Origin: Anaeromyxobacter_A sp035636195
Lineage (GTDB): Bacteria; Myxococcota; Myxococcia; Myxococcales; Anaeromyxobacteraceae
DNA: 64,000 nt
NCBI GenBank assembly: GCA_035636195.1
Contig: DASPZP010000034.1
Location: 1 to 64,000, forward strand
Direction of reading: 5' to 3'
The notes below the pieces were generated by a model. That model saw only the letters and a program-made list of their open reading frames with translations, searched no databases and was not told where the DNA came from. Below are positions 53,239-60,280 of this stretch, piece after piece. A program made the position numbers and the translations under genes. How positions within the stretch are numbered: position 1 is the stretch's first letter; each line of letters opens with the position of its first letter.

Positions 53239-54714
53239 ATGAACCGCTCCGCATCCTTCCCGCTGCCCGGCGCACCGTCCACCGCGGACCTGACCCACCT
53301 GGTCGGCGTGAAGCTCGGCAATTACCGGCTGGAGCGCTTGATCGGGCGCGGCAGGATGGGCGTCGTGTACCTCGCCAACGACGTGGCGCTGCTGCGGCCG
53401 ACCGCGGTCAAGGTGCTGTCGTGGAGCGCCGCCGAGGCCCAGGGCCAGGACCCCGTGCAGTGGTTCCTCGCGGAGGCGCGGCTCGTCGCGCGGATCAACC
53501 ATCCGCGCGTCGTGCAGATCTATGGGGCCGCGCGTCACGGCGGCTACTGCTACATCGCGATGGAGTACGTGCCCGGCCAGTCGGTCGAGGCGGCGCTCGC
53601 CGAGTGCGGGACCATGCCGCCGGAGCGCGCGACCGACGTCCTGTTGCAGGCGGCGTCCGCGTTGCACGCGGCGCACCGCTCGGGCGTGGTCCACCGCGAC
53701 GTGAAGCCGGCGAACCTCCTCATCGGCAGCGACGGCGTCACCAAGCTCGGGGACTTCGGGATGGCGTTCGGCGCGGCGGGCGCTCCCGTCGGGCAAGCGC
53801 GCGTGCGGGCCGGGACGCCCTATTACACCGCGCCGGAGGTCTGGCGGGGAGAGCCCGCCACCGCCGCCTCGGACATCTATTCGCTGGGTGCGACCTACTT
53901 CGAGCTCCTCACCGGGCGCCCGCCGTTTCCTGGCACGGACGTCGCGGCGGTCGAGCAGGCGCACCTGCGCGCGCCGGTCCCCGACCCGCGCGAGGTCGCG
54001 CCGGGCCTCCCCGCCTCGTGCGCTGCGCTGCTCCAGCGCGCGCTGGCGAAGTCGCCGCGGGAGCGCCACGCCTCGGCGCAGCTGCTGGCGCAGGACGGGC
54101 GGCAGGTGCTGCAGGAGCTCACGGCGGCAGGCGAGTCCGTGGCGGGGCCTCGGACACGCACGCCGCCTTCGCCGCCGGCGCGCCGGCCCCTCTCTCCCGT
54201 CGAGGGGCTCCTGGCGAGCGAGCTCGGCTTCGCTCACCGTCCGTTCTTCACGGCCGACCCGTCGGCGTGCGCGCCGCTCGCTCGCGAGCAGGTCCCGGCC
54301 TACGTCCGGAGCTGGGTCGAGGCGACGCTCGCGCCGCACGCGGCGCCCATCGTCTTCTCTCCCGACGCGCTCCGCTTGATGGCGCTCCGCTCCGAAGGCG
54401 CGCTCCCCCAGCTCGACTGCATCGCCGAGAACATGCTGGTGCTCGCCGCCGCTGGACATTGCCGCACGCTCACGTCCTGGCACGCCTGGGCGGCCTCGGA
54501 CCGGGAGCGCTGGTCGGTGCAGCCGCCGCCCACCGCGCTGCCGACGCGCCCCGCCCACTGGCCCCCACCGGACGTGATCGCCGTCCTCGATGCGTGCCGC
54601 CGCGGCGCTGGCGTCCCGCCCTGGCCGCGGGCGAGCCGCGCGGTGGACGCCGCGGTCGCGGTGGTCGGTAGCCCGCAGATACCTTCTGTAGCGACGAGAC
54701 GAGGTGACCCGTGA
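53239..54714 (+). CDS. Hanks-type Ser/Thr protein kinase with ExeA-like C-terminal tail
   Basis: 491 aa. The kinase domain (about 27-290) is complete: glycine loop IGRGRMGVVYLA, Lys in AVKVLSW, Glu in LAEARLVA, catalytic VHRDVKPANLL, DFGMAF, APEVW and DIYSLGATYFELL. The glycine loop has Arg-Met where Gly-Gly is usual. No membrane helix. About 310-430 (RPFFTADPSACAPL, then EQVPAYVRSWVEATLAPHAAPIVFSPDALRLMALRSEG) resembles the C-terminal helical lid of ExeA/GspA AAA ATPases without its nucleotide site. It is 12 bp after the scaffold gene and precedes two roadblock genes, suggesting one signalling complex. Confidence 0.85.
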   Translation: MNRSASFPLPGAPSTADLTHLVGVKLGNYRLERLIGRGRMGVVYLANDVALLRPTAVKVLSWSAAEAQGQDPVQWFLAEARLVARINHPRVVQIYGAARHGGYCYIAMEYVPGQSVEAALAECGTMPPERATDVLLQAASALHAAHRSGVVHRDVKPANLLIGSDGVTKLGDFGMAFGAAGAPVGQARVRAGTPYYTAPEVWRGEPATAASDIYSLGATYFELLTGRPPFPGTDVAAVEQAHLRAPVPDPREVAPGLPASCAALLQRALAKSPRERHASAQLLAQDGRQVLQELTAAGESVAGPRTRTPPSPPARRPLSPVEGLLASELGFAHRPFFTADPSACAPLAREQVPAYVRSWVEATLAPHAAPIVFSPDALRLMALRSEGALPQLDCIAENMLVLAAAGHCRTLTSWHAWAASDRERWSVQPPPTALPTRPAHWPPPDVIAVLDACRRGAGVPPWPRASRAVDAAVAVVGSPQIPSVATRRGDP

Positions 54715-54763
54715 TGCCGGCGAGCGCTTCGCAGCGGTCCAGCGTGTTCCAGGGAGCGAGCCC

Positions 54764-55087
54764 ATGTTCGATCTGGCGTTGATAGGCGGAGTACCGGGGG
54801 TGAGGAGCGCCGTGCTCGGCGACCTCTCGGGTGGATACCTCGACGCGCTCCGCGAGCCGGACGGCGAGGGCGTCGCCGCGGTGATGGGCTTCCTCTCCAG
54901 CGCCATGACCCAGGCCGGCGACCAGCTGGGGTTGGGCGACCTGCGGCGGATCTCGTTTGCCGGCGAGGGGACCGCCTGCGTGGTCGCCTTCGCAGGAGCT
55001 TCCGTGATGGCCGCCCGGATCGAGCCCGCCCGGTCCCTCGCCGCTGTCGAGAAGGCCCTCGAGGCCTCTCTGCTTGGGAAGGGATGA
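54764..55087 (+). CDS. Roadblock/LC7-like protein
   Basis: 107 aa from ATG 54764 with AGGGAG upstream. It matches the N-terminal domain of the scaffold at 51163 across its whole length (GVRSAVLGDLSGGYLDAL, then LRRISFAGEGTACVVAFA and SLAAVEKALEAS), so it is a free-standing paralog. Roadblock proteins dimerise and often act on small GTPases (MglB type) or as scaffolds; no MglA-type GTPase is in the window. Overlaps the next gene by 4 nt. Confidence 0.78.
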   Translation: MFDLALIGGVPGVRSAVLGDLSGGYLDALREPDGEGVAAVMGFLSSAMTQAGDQLGLGDLRRISFAGEGTACVVAFAGASVMAARIEPARSLAAVEKALEASLLGKG

Positions 55088-55830
55088 TCATGGAAGCCAT
55101 CCTTCAGGAGCTGCTGGACCTGGCCGGCGTGGGCGCGGCCATGGTGTTCGACGGCACCGGTCGGCTCGCCGGACACCGGGGACGCGCCATCTACGACCGC
55201 ACCCTCTGTGAGCAGGTGAGCGGCACCCTGGTGAAGGCGATCGACTCGATCCAGCTGCAGCAGGCCGACTGGGACTCGGTCACCGCGCAGTTCGCCGACG
55301 GCAAGCTCATCCTGCGCAATCTGGGCAGCCCCGGCGGGCGCGCGCACACGCTGGCCGTGGTCGCGGACGCGACCCTGAACTCGTCCTTCGCCACGGTCGC
55401 CATCCGGGTCGCCGCCAACAAGGTGCGCAAGTCGATCGTCGAAGGCGGAACCCCAGCGCCGACGGCCGGCGCCGTCCCCGCCGCCGCGCCAGCCGGGGCA
55501 CCTTCTGCGTCCTCTCCTCAGCTTCCCGGCGAGTCGAAGCCCGCGCTGGGGAGCTCGGGCCTCAGCTGGTCGAAGGTGTCGAGCGTGGGCTTCTCGACCA
55601 TCGCCGTGGCGGACCCCGCCTCGTCGGCGTTCCTCACCAGCTGCGCCAAGAAGCTCGCCCGCCACGTGGGCCCGATCGCGAAGGTCTACGTGGAGGAGGC
55701 GGTGCGGCGAGTGTCCCCGGACGCACCGTTCTCCGTGTCGATCGGCGGCCGGCTGGTCCAGGACCTCGCCGGCCAGATCGAGGACGCCGACGACCGAGCC
55801 CAGTTCCTCGCCTCAATCGAGAAGGTCTAG
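55084..55830 (+). CDS. Roadblock-domain protein with C-terminal DUF8082-like domain
   Basis: 248 aa from ATG 55084 (ATGA overlap). Residues 1-115 are roadblock-like (ILQELLDLAGVGAAMVFDGTGRLAGHRG, ILRNLGSPGGRAHTLAVVADATLN). A flexible Pro/Ala/Ser linker (115-165) leads to a helical domain (about 172-248: FLTSCAKKLARHVGPIAKVYVEEAVRRVSPDAPF) of the kind found at the end of many bacterial kinases and roadblock proteins. Third roadblock domain of the cluster. No enzymatic motif. Confidence 0.72.
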   Translation: MIMEAILQELLDLAGVGAAMVFDGTGRLAGHRGRAIYDRTLCEQVSGTLVKAIDSIQLQQADWDSVTAQFADGKLILRNLGSPGGRAHTLAVVADATLNSSFATVAIRVAANKVRKSIVEGGTPAPTAGAVPAAAPAGAPSASSPQLPGESKPALGSSGLSWSKVSSVGFSTIAVADPASSAFLTSCAKKLARHVGPIAKVYVEEAVRRVSPDAPFSVSIGGRLVQDLAGQIEDADDRAQFLASIEKV

Positions 55831-55861
55831 ACCCACGGTCTCGCAGTCCAGGAGGTAGACG

Positions 55862-56779
55862 ATGTCCATCGTTCTCGCGGTCCGGAAGAGCCTCAGCGCG
55901 AAGACCGCGCTGACGCTCGCGGTCGTCCTGCTCGTGCTGACGGCGATCGCCGCCAGCGTCATCACCACCCAGCAAACGCGACAGATGGAGGAGCTGACGC
56001 TGGAGAAGGCCCGCGTCGCCGCGGCCATCGGCGCCCGCCAGTACGGCGACGTCTTCGACAACTCGATCGACGCCGGCGTGCTGACCGTCAACGACGTCTT
56101 CGACAGGAGCTACGTCGAGATCAAGGGGTACAGCTGGGGCGGGAAGCCCAAGTTCCACACCCGGTACGACCAGGTCACCGACCGGGCCATCCTCGTCTTC
56201 CAGGACAAGTTCCTCGAGTACGAGGACTTCGTCTTCGCGGTGGGCGTCGACGAGAACGGCTACCTGCCCACGCACAACACCCAGTTCCAGAAGCCCCTGA
56301 CCGGCGCTCCGGAGCAGGACCTCGCGGGCAACCGGACGAAGCGCATGTTCAACGATCCGGTCGGGCTGGCGGCCGCGAAGAACGTCGAGCCGAGCTTCCT
56401 CCAGGTCTACCGGCGGGACACCGGCGAGACGATGTGGGACGTCTCCTCGCCGATCTTCGTGAAGGGGAAGCACTGGGGCGGGTTCCGGGTGGGGGTGTCG
56501 ATGGAGCGGATCGAGGCGCGCAAGCGGGCCCTCATCCTCTCGCTCATCGCCACCTTCGGCTGCTTCGTCCTGGTGACGATCGTCACCATGTTCGTGGTGG
56601 TCCAGCGGGCGATGAAGCCGGTCGTCGCGCTCACCCTGGCGGCGGAGCAGATCGGCCTGGGCGAGGAGCTCGAGACCCCCATCAAGTCGGAAGCGGTCGA
56701 CGAGATCGGCCAGTTGACCAAGACGATCGATCGCCTGCGCGTCAGCATGAAGGCGGCGATGAGCCGCCTCAGCGCCTAG
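55862..56779 (+). CDS. Membrane cache-HAMP sensor without output domain
   Basis: 305 aa. TM1 about 15-35 (LTLAVVLLVLTAIAASVI), a periplasmic cache domain about 40-235 with the MCP-type signature GYLPTHN, NRTKRMFNDPVGLAAAKN, YRRDTGET and GKHWGGFRVG, TM2 about 238-262, then a HAMP domain (VVALTLAAEQIGLGEELETPIKSEAVDEIGQLTKTIDRL). The methyl-accepting signalling domain that normally follows is absent: the protein stops right after HAMP. It probably signals through a partner, for instance the roadblock/kinase products upstream. The next gene repeats the cache domain. Confidence 0.85.
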   Translation: MSIVLAVRKSLSAKTALTLAVVLLVLTAIAASVITTQQTRQMEELTLEKARVAAAIGARQYGDVFDNSIDAGVLTVNDVFDRSYVEIKGYSWGGKPKFHTRYDQVTDRAILVFQDKFLEYEDFVFAVGVDENGYLPTHNTQFQKPLTGAPEQDLAGNRTKRMFNDPVGLAAAKNVEPSFLQVYRRDTGETMWDVSSPIFVKGKHWGGFRVGVSMERIEARKRALILSLIATFGCFVLVTIVTMFVVVQRAMKPVVALTLAAEQIGLGEELETPIKSEAVDEIGQLTKTIDRLRVSMKAAMSRLSA

Positions 56780-56799
56780 CTCGAGAAGGAGATCCCACC

Positions 56800-57435
56800 A
56801 TGACCCGTCCATTCCACAGCTGCTTTGCGATCCTGGCGCTGGCGTCCGTCGCTCTCGCTCCCGTCGCCGCTCGAGCACAGGCGAGGGCGCCCGCGATCAT
56901 CCCGGCCGACCTGCCTGCGCAGGAGCGGGAGATGCTGGTACTGGCCCACGACTTCGCCAGGCGCTGCGCCGACGCCCTGGAGAAATGGATCGCCAGCAAG
57001 GAGGTCACCGAGGAGAAGCTCTTCAGCTCCCTGTACTATCCGATGCCGAAGACGGACCCACCGAAGTACACCACCGACTGGGACCGGCTCTCGGACCGCG
57101 ACATCCTCCCCATCGAGGAGAGCATCCTCGCCAGGTCGCCCACGATCCTCTTCACGGTCATGGTGGACAAGTTCGGGTACCTCCCGACGCACAACCAGCG
57201 CTACTCGCTGCCGCTCACCGGTAACGCCGCCGCCGACCTGGTCAACAACCGCACCAAGCGGATCTTCAACGACCGGACCGGGCTGGCGGCGGCGAAGAGC
57301 CAGGCGCCCTTCCTGATCCAGCGTTACCAGCGCGACACCGGGGAGACGCTGGTGGACCTCTCGGTGCCGCTGTTCGTGCGCGGCGCGCACTGGGGTGCCG
57401 TGCGCATCGGATACCGGCCCCTCGACGCCCGCTAG
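56800..57435 (+). CDS. Periplasmic cache-domain protein, paralog of the membrane sensor
   Basis: 211 aa from ATG 56800 behind GAAGGAGA. A signal peptide (FAILALASVALAPVAARAQA) exports it. The mature part carries the same signature in the same order as its neighbour: GYLPTHN, PLTGN, NRTKRIFNDRTGLAAAK, YQRDTGET and GAHWGAVRIG. No membrane segment or HAMP remains. It could present ligand to, or compete with, the membrane sensor at 55862. Twin genes of this kind likely arose by tandem duplication followed by loss of the membrane parts. Confidence 0.78.
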   Translation: MTRPFHSCFAILALASVALAPVAARAQARAPAIIPADLPAQEREMLVLAHDFARRCADALEKWIASKEVTEEKLFSSLYYPMPKTDPPKYTTDWDRLSDRDILPIEESILARSPTILFTVMVDKFGYLPTHNQRYSLPLTGNAAADLVNNRTKRIFNDRTGLAAAKSQAPFLIQRYQRDTGETLVDLSVPLFVRGAHWGAVRIGYRPLDAR

Positions 57436-57456
57436 GTCGCGGGACGGCTGCGGGTC

Positions 57457-57468
57457 TCCACAGTAGCG
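57457..57468 (+). promoter_or_regulatory. Shared motif upstream of dctP
   Basis: TCCACAGTAGCG lies 42 bp before the dctP start. Nearly the same 12-mer (TCCACAATAGCG) occurs upstream of dctA at 58607-58618, and not elsewhere that I noticed. A common binding site for the downstream two-component regulator is possible. Confidence 0.4.
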
Positions 57469-57510
57469 CCGCGGGTCCCTCCCTGTGCAAAGATGGCACC
57501 GGGAGGGACC

Positions 57511-58566
57511 ATGGTCGGTCTGTGGACGAGCCTCGGCATCGCTTCGGCGCTGGTCCTGCCCCTGGCAGCGCTGGCCGAAGCTGCGCCCATCGTGATCAAG
57601 TTCAGTCACGTGGTGGCGACGGAGACGCCGAAGGGCCAGGCCGCGCTCCGCTTCAAGCAGCTCGCGGAGGAGGCCACCCAGGGCCGGGTCAGGGTCGAGG
57701 TCTATCCGAACAGCGAGCTCTACAAGGACAAGGAGGAGCTGGAGGCGCTGCAGCTCGGCGCGGTCCAGATGCTCGCGCCCTCGCTCGCCAAGTTCGCCCC
57801 GCTGGGCGTGAAGGAGTTCGAGCTCTTCGACCTCCCGTTCATCTTCGACAGCTACGAGCAGCTGCACAAGATCACGCAGGGACCCATCGGCCAGAAGCTG
57901 CTCGACAAGCTCGAGCCCAAGGGCATCCAGGGCCTCGCGTACTGGGACAACGGCTTCAAGGTGATGAGCTCCAACAAGCCGCTGAGGACGCCCGCCGACT
58001 TCAAGGGTCAGCAGCTGCGCATCCAGTCCTCGCGGGTGCTCGACACGCAGATGCGCTCGATGGGAGCCATCCCGCAGGTCATGTCCTTCTCGGAGGTCTA
58101 CCAGGCGCTGCAGGCCGGGGTCGTGGATGGCACCGAGAATCCACCGTCGAACCTCTACACGCAGCGGATGTACGAGGTGCAGAAGTACGTGACCCTCTCC
58201 AACCACGGCTATCTCGGCTACGCCGTCATCGTGAACAAGTCGTTCTGGAGCGGCTTGCCGGCAGGCATCCGCGGCCAGCTGGAACGCGCCCTGAAGGCCG
58301 CCACCGCCTACGCCAACGAGATCGCGAAGAAGGACAACGAGGACGCCTTGGCCGCCGTGAAGAGCTCCGGCAAGTGCCAGTTCGTCACGCTGACCGCCGA
58401 GGAGCGCGCGGCCTGGAAGGCGACCATGGATCGGGCCCACCAGGAGCACGTCGGCCGGATCGGCGCAGCGCTGATCGGCGAGGTCTACCAGGCGACCGGG
58501 TACCAGCCGAGCTCCAGCGCTCCAGCCATGCCGAGTGGACCCGGGAGCTTGCGCCTGGGCGAATGA
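57511..58566 (+). CDS. dctP: TRAP-type C4-dicarboxylate-binding periplasmic protein (DctP family), orphan
   Basis: 351 aa from ATG 57511, with GGGAGG just upstream. A signal peptide (SALVLPLAALAEA) precedes a DctP-type binding protein: FSHVVATETPKGQAALRFKQLAEE, LGAVQMLAPSLAKFAPL, FKVMSSNKPLRTPADFKGQQLRIQSS (with the conserved Arg that binds the substrate carboxylate), and VDGTENPPSN. TRAP systems need membrane subunits DctQ and DctM, which are absent; the next gene is a DctA symporter. It may instead serve as a ligand-presenting sensor component. Confidence 0.92.
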   Translation: MVGLWTSLGIASALVLPLAALAEAAPIVIKFSHVVATETPKGQAALRFKQLAEEATQGRVRVEVYPNSELYKDKEELEALQLGAVQMLAPSLAKFAPLGVKEFELFDLPFIFDSYEQLHKITQGPIGQKLLDKLEPKGIQGLAYWDNGFKVMSSNKPLRTPADFKGQQLRIQSSRVLDTQMRSMGAIPQVMSFSEVYQALQAGVVDGTENPPSNLYTQRMYEVQKYVTLSNHGYLGYAVIVNKSFWSGLPAGIRGQLERALKAATAYANEIAKKDNEDALAAVKSSGKCQFVTLTAEERAAWKATMDRAHQEHVGRIGAALIGEVYQATGYQPSSSAPAMPSGPGSLRLGE

Positions 58567-58598
58567 CGCAGCGCGCGAGCGGGGTCGGTCGGCGCACG

Positions 58599-58701
58599 TG
58601 TGGTTTTCCACAATAGCGACCTCCGCCTGGAACCGGGCAGAGTGGTTCTCGCTGCCATCCAACGGGACCGAGAGACCAGCGACACGCGTTCCACGTGTCG
58701 C
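58599..58701. promoter_or_regulatory. dctA upstream control region with two inverted repeats
   Basis: TGTGGTTTTCCACA (58599-58612) is a 5-bp stem on a T4 loop that overlaps the TCCACAATAGCG motif. GCGACACG (58679-58686) and CGTGTCGC (58694-58701) form a perfect 8-bp inverted repeat with a 7-base spacer, 55 bp before the dctA start. These are candidate regulator sites; no clear sigma-54 element is visible. Confidence 0.45.
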
Positions 58702-58756
58702 GCGCCGCCGACATCTTGCCAATTTCACGAACCGTGAACCTTTTGAGGGAGCGCCC

Positions 58757-60145
58757 ATGAAGCGCAACGTCGTCGAGGATGAGGCCGCCCGGAAGCTCGC
58801 GGCGGGCGAGGACGCAGAGCTGCCCATACACGTCGTGGACGCCGCGGACGAGAAGCCCCTGTCCGTCGGGGGGCGCCTGAAGCGCTCCGCGTCGAAGCTG
58901 TACAACTGGGTGGCGCTCATGATCGTGCTGGGCGCCTTGCTGGGGCATTTCTTCCCTGCGGCCGGCGTGGCCATGCAGCCCGTCGCCGACGGGTTCATCA
59001 ACCTCATCAAGATGCTCATCCCGGCGGTGATCCTGTGCACCGTGGTGCTGGGGATCGCGGGCTCGGGCAGCATCAAGAAGGCCGGCCGCGTGGGCGGCAA
59101 GGCCATCCTCTACTTCGAGGTCGTCAGCACCTTCGCCCTGGTGGTCGGCCTGGGCATGGGCAACTTCTTCGGGCCGGGGAGGAGCTTCCACGCCGATCCT
59201 TCGAAGCTCGATCCCAAGCTGGTGGCGAACTACGTCACGCAAGCGCAGCACATGACGGTCAAGGATCACATCCTCAAGATCATCCCGAAGACCCTCTTCA
59301 GTGCGTTCACGGAGGGCGACATCCTCCAGGTGCTGCTGATCTCGGTGCTCCTGGGGTTTGCTCTGGCGCGCCTGCCCGAAAAGTACAAGACGCCGCTCAT
59401 GGGCTTCATGGACAACGTGAGCAAGATGCTGTTCGGCGTCATGCGGATCATCCTGTACGCCGCGCCGATCGGCGCCGGCGCCGCCATCGCCTTCACCATC
59501 GGCAAGTTCGGACTGAAGTCGTTGCTGCCGATGGGGGAGCTCATCCTGCTCTTCTATGCGACGTGCGCCGTGTTCGTCCTGGTCGTGCTGGGGGCCATCG
59601 CTGCGGCGTCCGGGTTCAACATCCTGAAGCTGCTGCGTTACATCAAGAGCGAGCTGTTGCTGGTCCTCGCGACCAGCTCCTCCGAGTCGGCGCTCATCCC
59701 GCTGATGGAGAAGCTGGAGCGCATCGGCCTCTCGAAGTCGGTCGTCGGCCTGGTCGTGCCGACGGGCTATTCGTTCAACCTGGATGGCACCAACATCTAC
59801 ATGACGCTCGCCTCGCTCTTCATCGCCCAGGCGCTGGGCATCGAGCTCACGCTGGGTCAGCAACTGGGCATCCTGGTGGTGGCCATGATCACGAGCAAGG
59901 GCGCGACCGGAGTCACGGGCTCCGGATTCATCACGCTGGCCGCGACCCTGGCGGTGGTCCCGGGCATCCCGGTGGCCGGCATGGCGCTCATCCTCGGGAT
60001 CGACAAGTTCATGTCCGAGGCGCGAGCGATCACCAACCACATCGGAAACTGCGTGGCGGCGGTGGTGCTCGCGAGCTGGGAAGGCGAGATCGACTGGCCC
60101 AAGTTCCGCGAGGCGATGAAGAAGGGCAGCCAGGCGTCGATCTGA
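58757..60145 (+). CDS. dctA: Dicarboxylate/proton (DAACS) symporter
   Basis: 462 aa from ATG 58757 with GAGGGAG upstream. A glutamate-transporter-homologue fold with eight membrane helices and two re-entrant loops: serine-rich LATSSSESALIPL, GYSFNLDGTNIYM in TM7, and ITSKGATGVTGSGF in the second hairpin, all binding-site signatures. The ~45-residue polar N-terminal extension before the first helix is longer than usual for DctA. It imports C4-dicarboxylates with protons. Followed by a terminator hairpin and then the kinase/regulator pair. Confidence 0.93.
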   Translation: MKRNVVEDEAARKLAAGEDAELPIHVVDAADEKPLSVGGRLKRSASKLYNWVALMIVLGALLGHFFPAAGVAMQPVADGFINLIKMLIPAVILCTVVLGIAGSGSIKKAGRVGGKAILYFEVVSTFALVVGLGMGNFFGPGRSFHADPSKLDPKLVANYVTQAQHMTVKDHILKIIPKTLFSAFTEGDILQVLLISVLLGFALARLPEKYKTPLMGFMDNVSKMLFGVMRIILYAAPIGAGAAIAFTIGKFGLKSLLPMGELILLFYATCAVFVLVVLGAIAAASGFNILKLLRYIKSELLLVLATSSSESALIPLMEKLERIGLSKSVVGLVVPTGYSFNLDGTNIYMTLASLFIAQALGIELTLGQQLGILVVAMITSKGATGVTGSGFITLAATLAVVPGIPVAGMALILGIDKFMSEARAITNHIGNCVAAVVLASWEGEIDWPKFREAMKKGSQASI

Positions 60146-60161
60146 AGCGCCCGTGCTCCGC

Positions 60162-60200
60162 CGTGGAGGAATGGGGGCCGCCAGCGGCGCCATTCCTCCA
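60162..60200 (+). terminator. Terminator after dctA
   Basis: GTGGAGGAATGG (60162-60173) pairs perfectly with CCATTCCTCCAC (60189-60200) around a 15-base GC-rich loop, 16 bp after the dctA stop. No T run follows. It separates the transporter gene from the two-component genes. Confidence 0.7.
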
Positions 60201-60280
60201 CTCGGGCCGGGGCACCTGACCGTCGCACCCCGGTGCGTGTAGAATCGGCGTCCAGCACCGTGTTCCCCGCTCCTCGCGCC

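Noticed and set aside
51265..55665. A 1466-codon open frame on the minus strand
   Set aside because: It is antisense to five well-supported genes and is rich in Arg/Gly/Ala without domain structure; long shadow frames are normal in GC-rich DNA.
57511..60145. A complete TRAP transporter
   Set aside because: Only the binding protein is present; the following gene has the glutamate-transporter fold (DctA), not DctQ/DctM.
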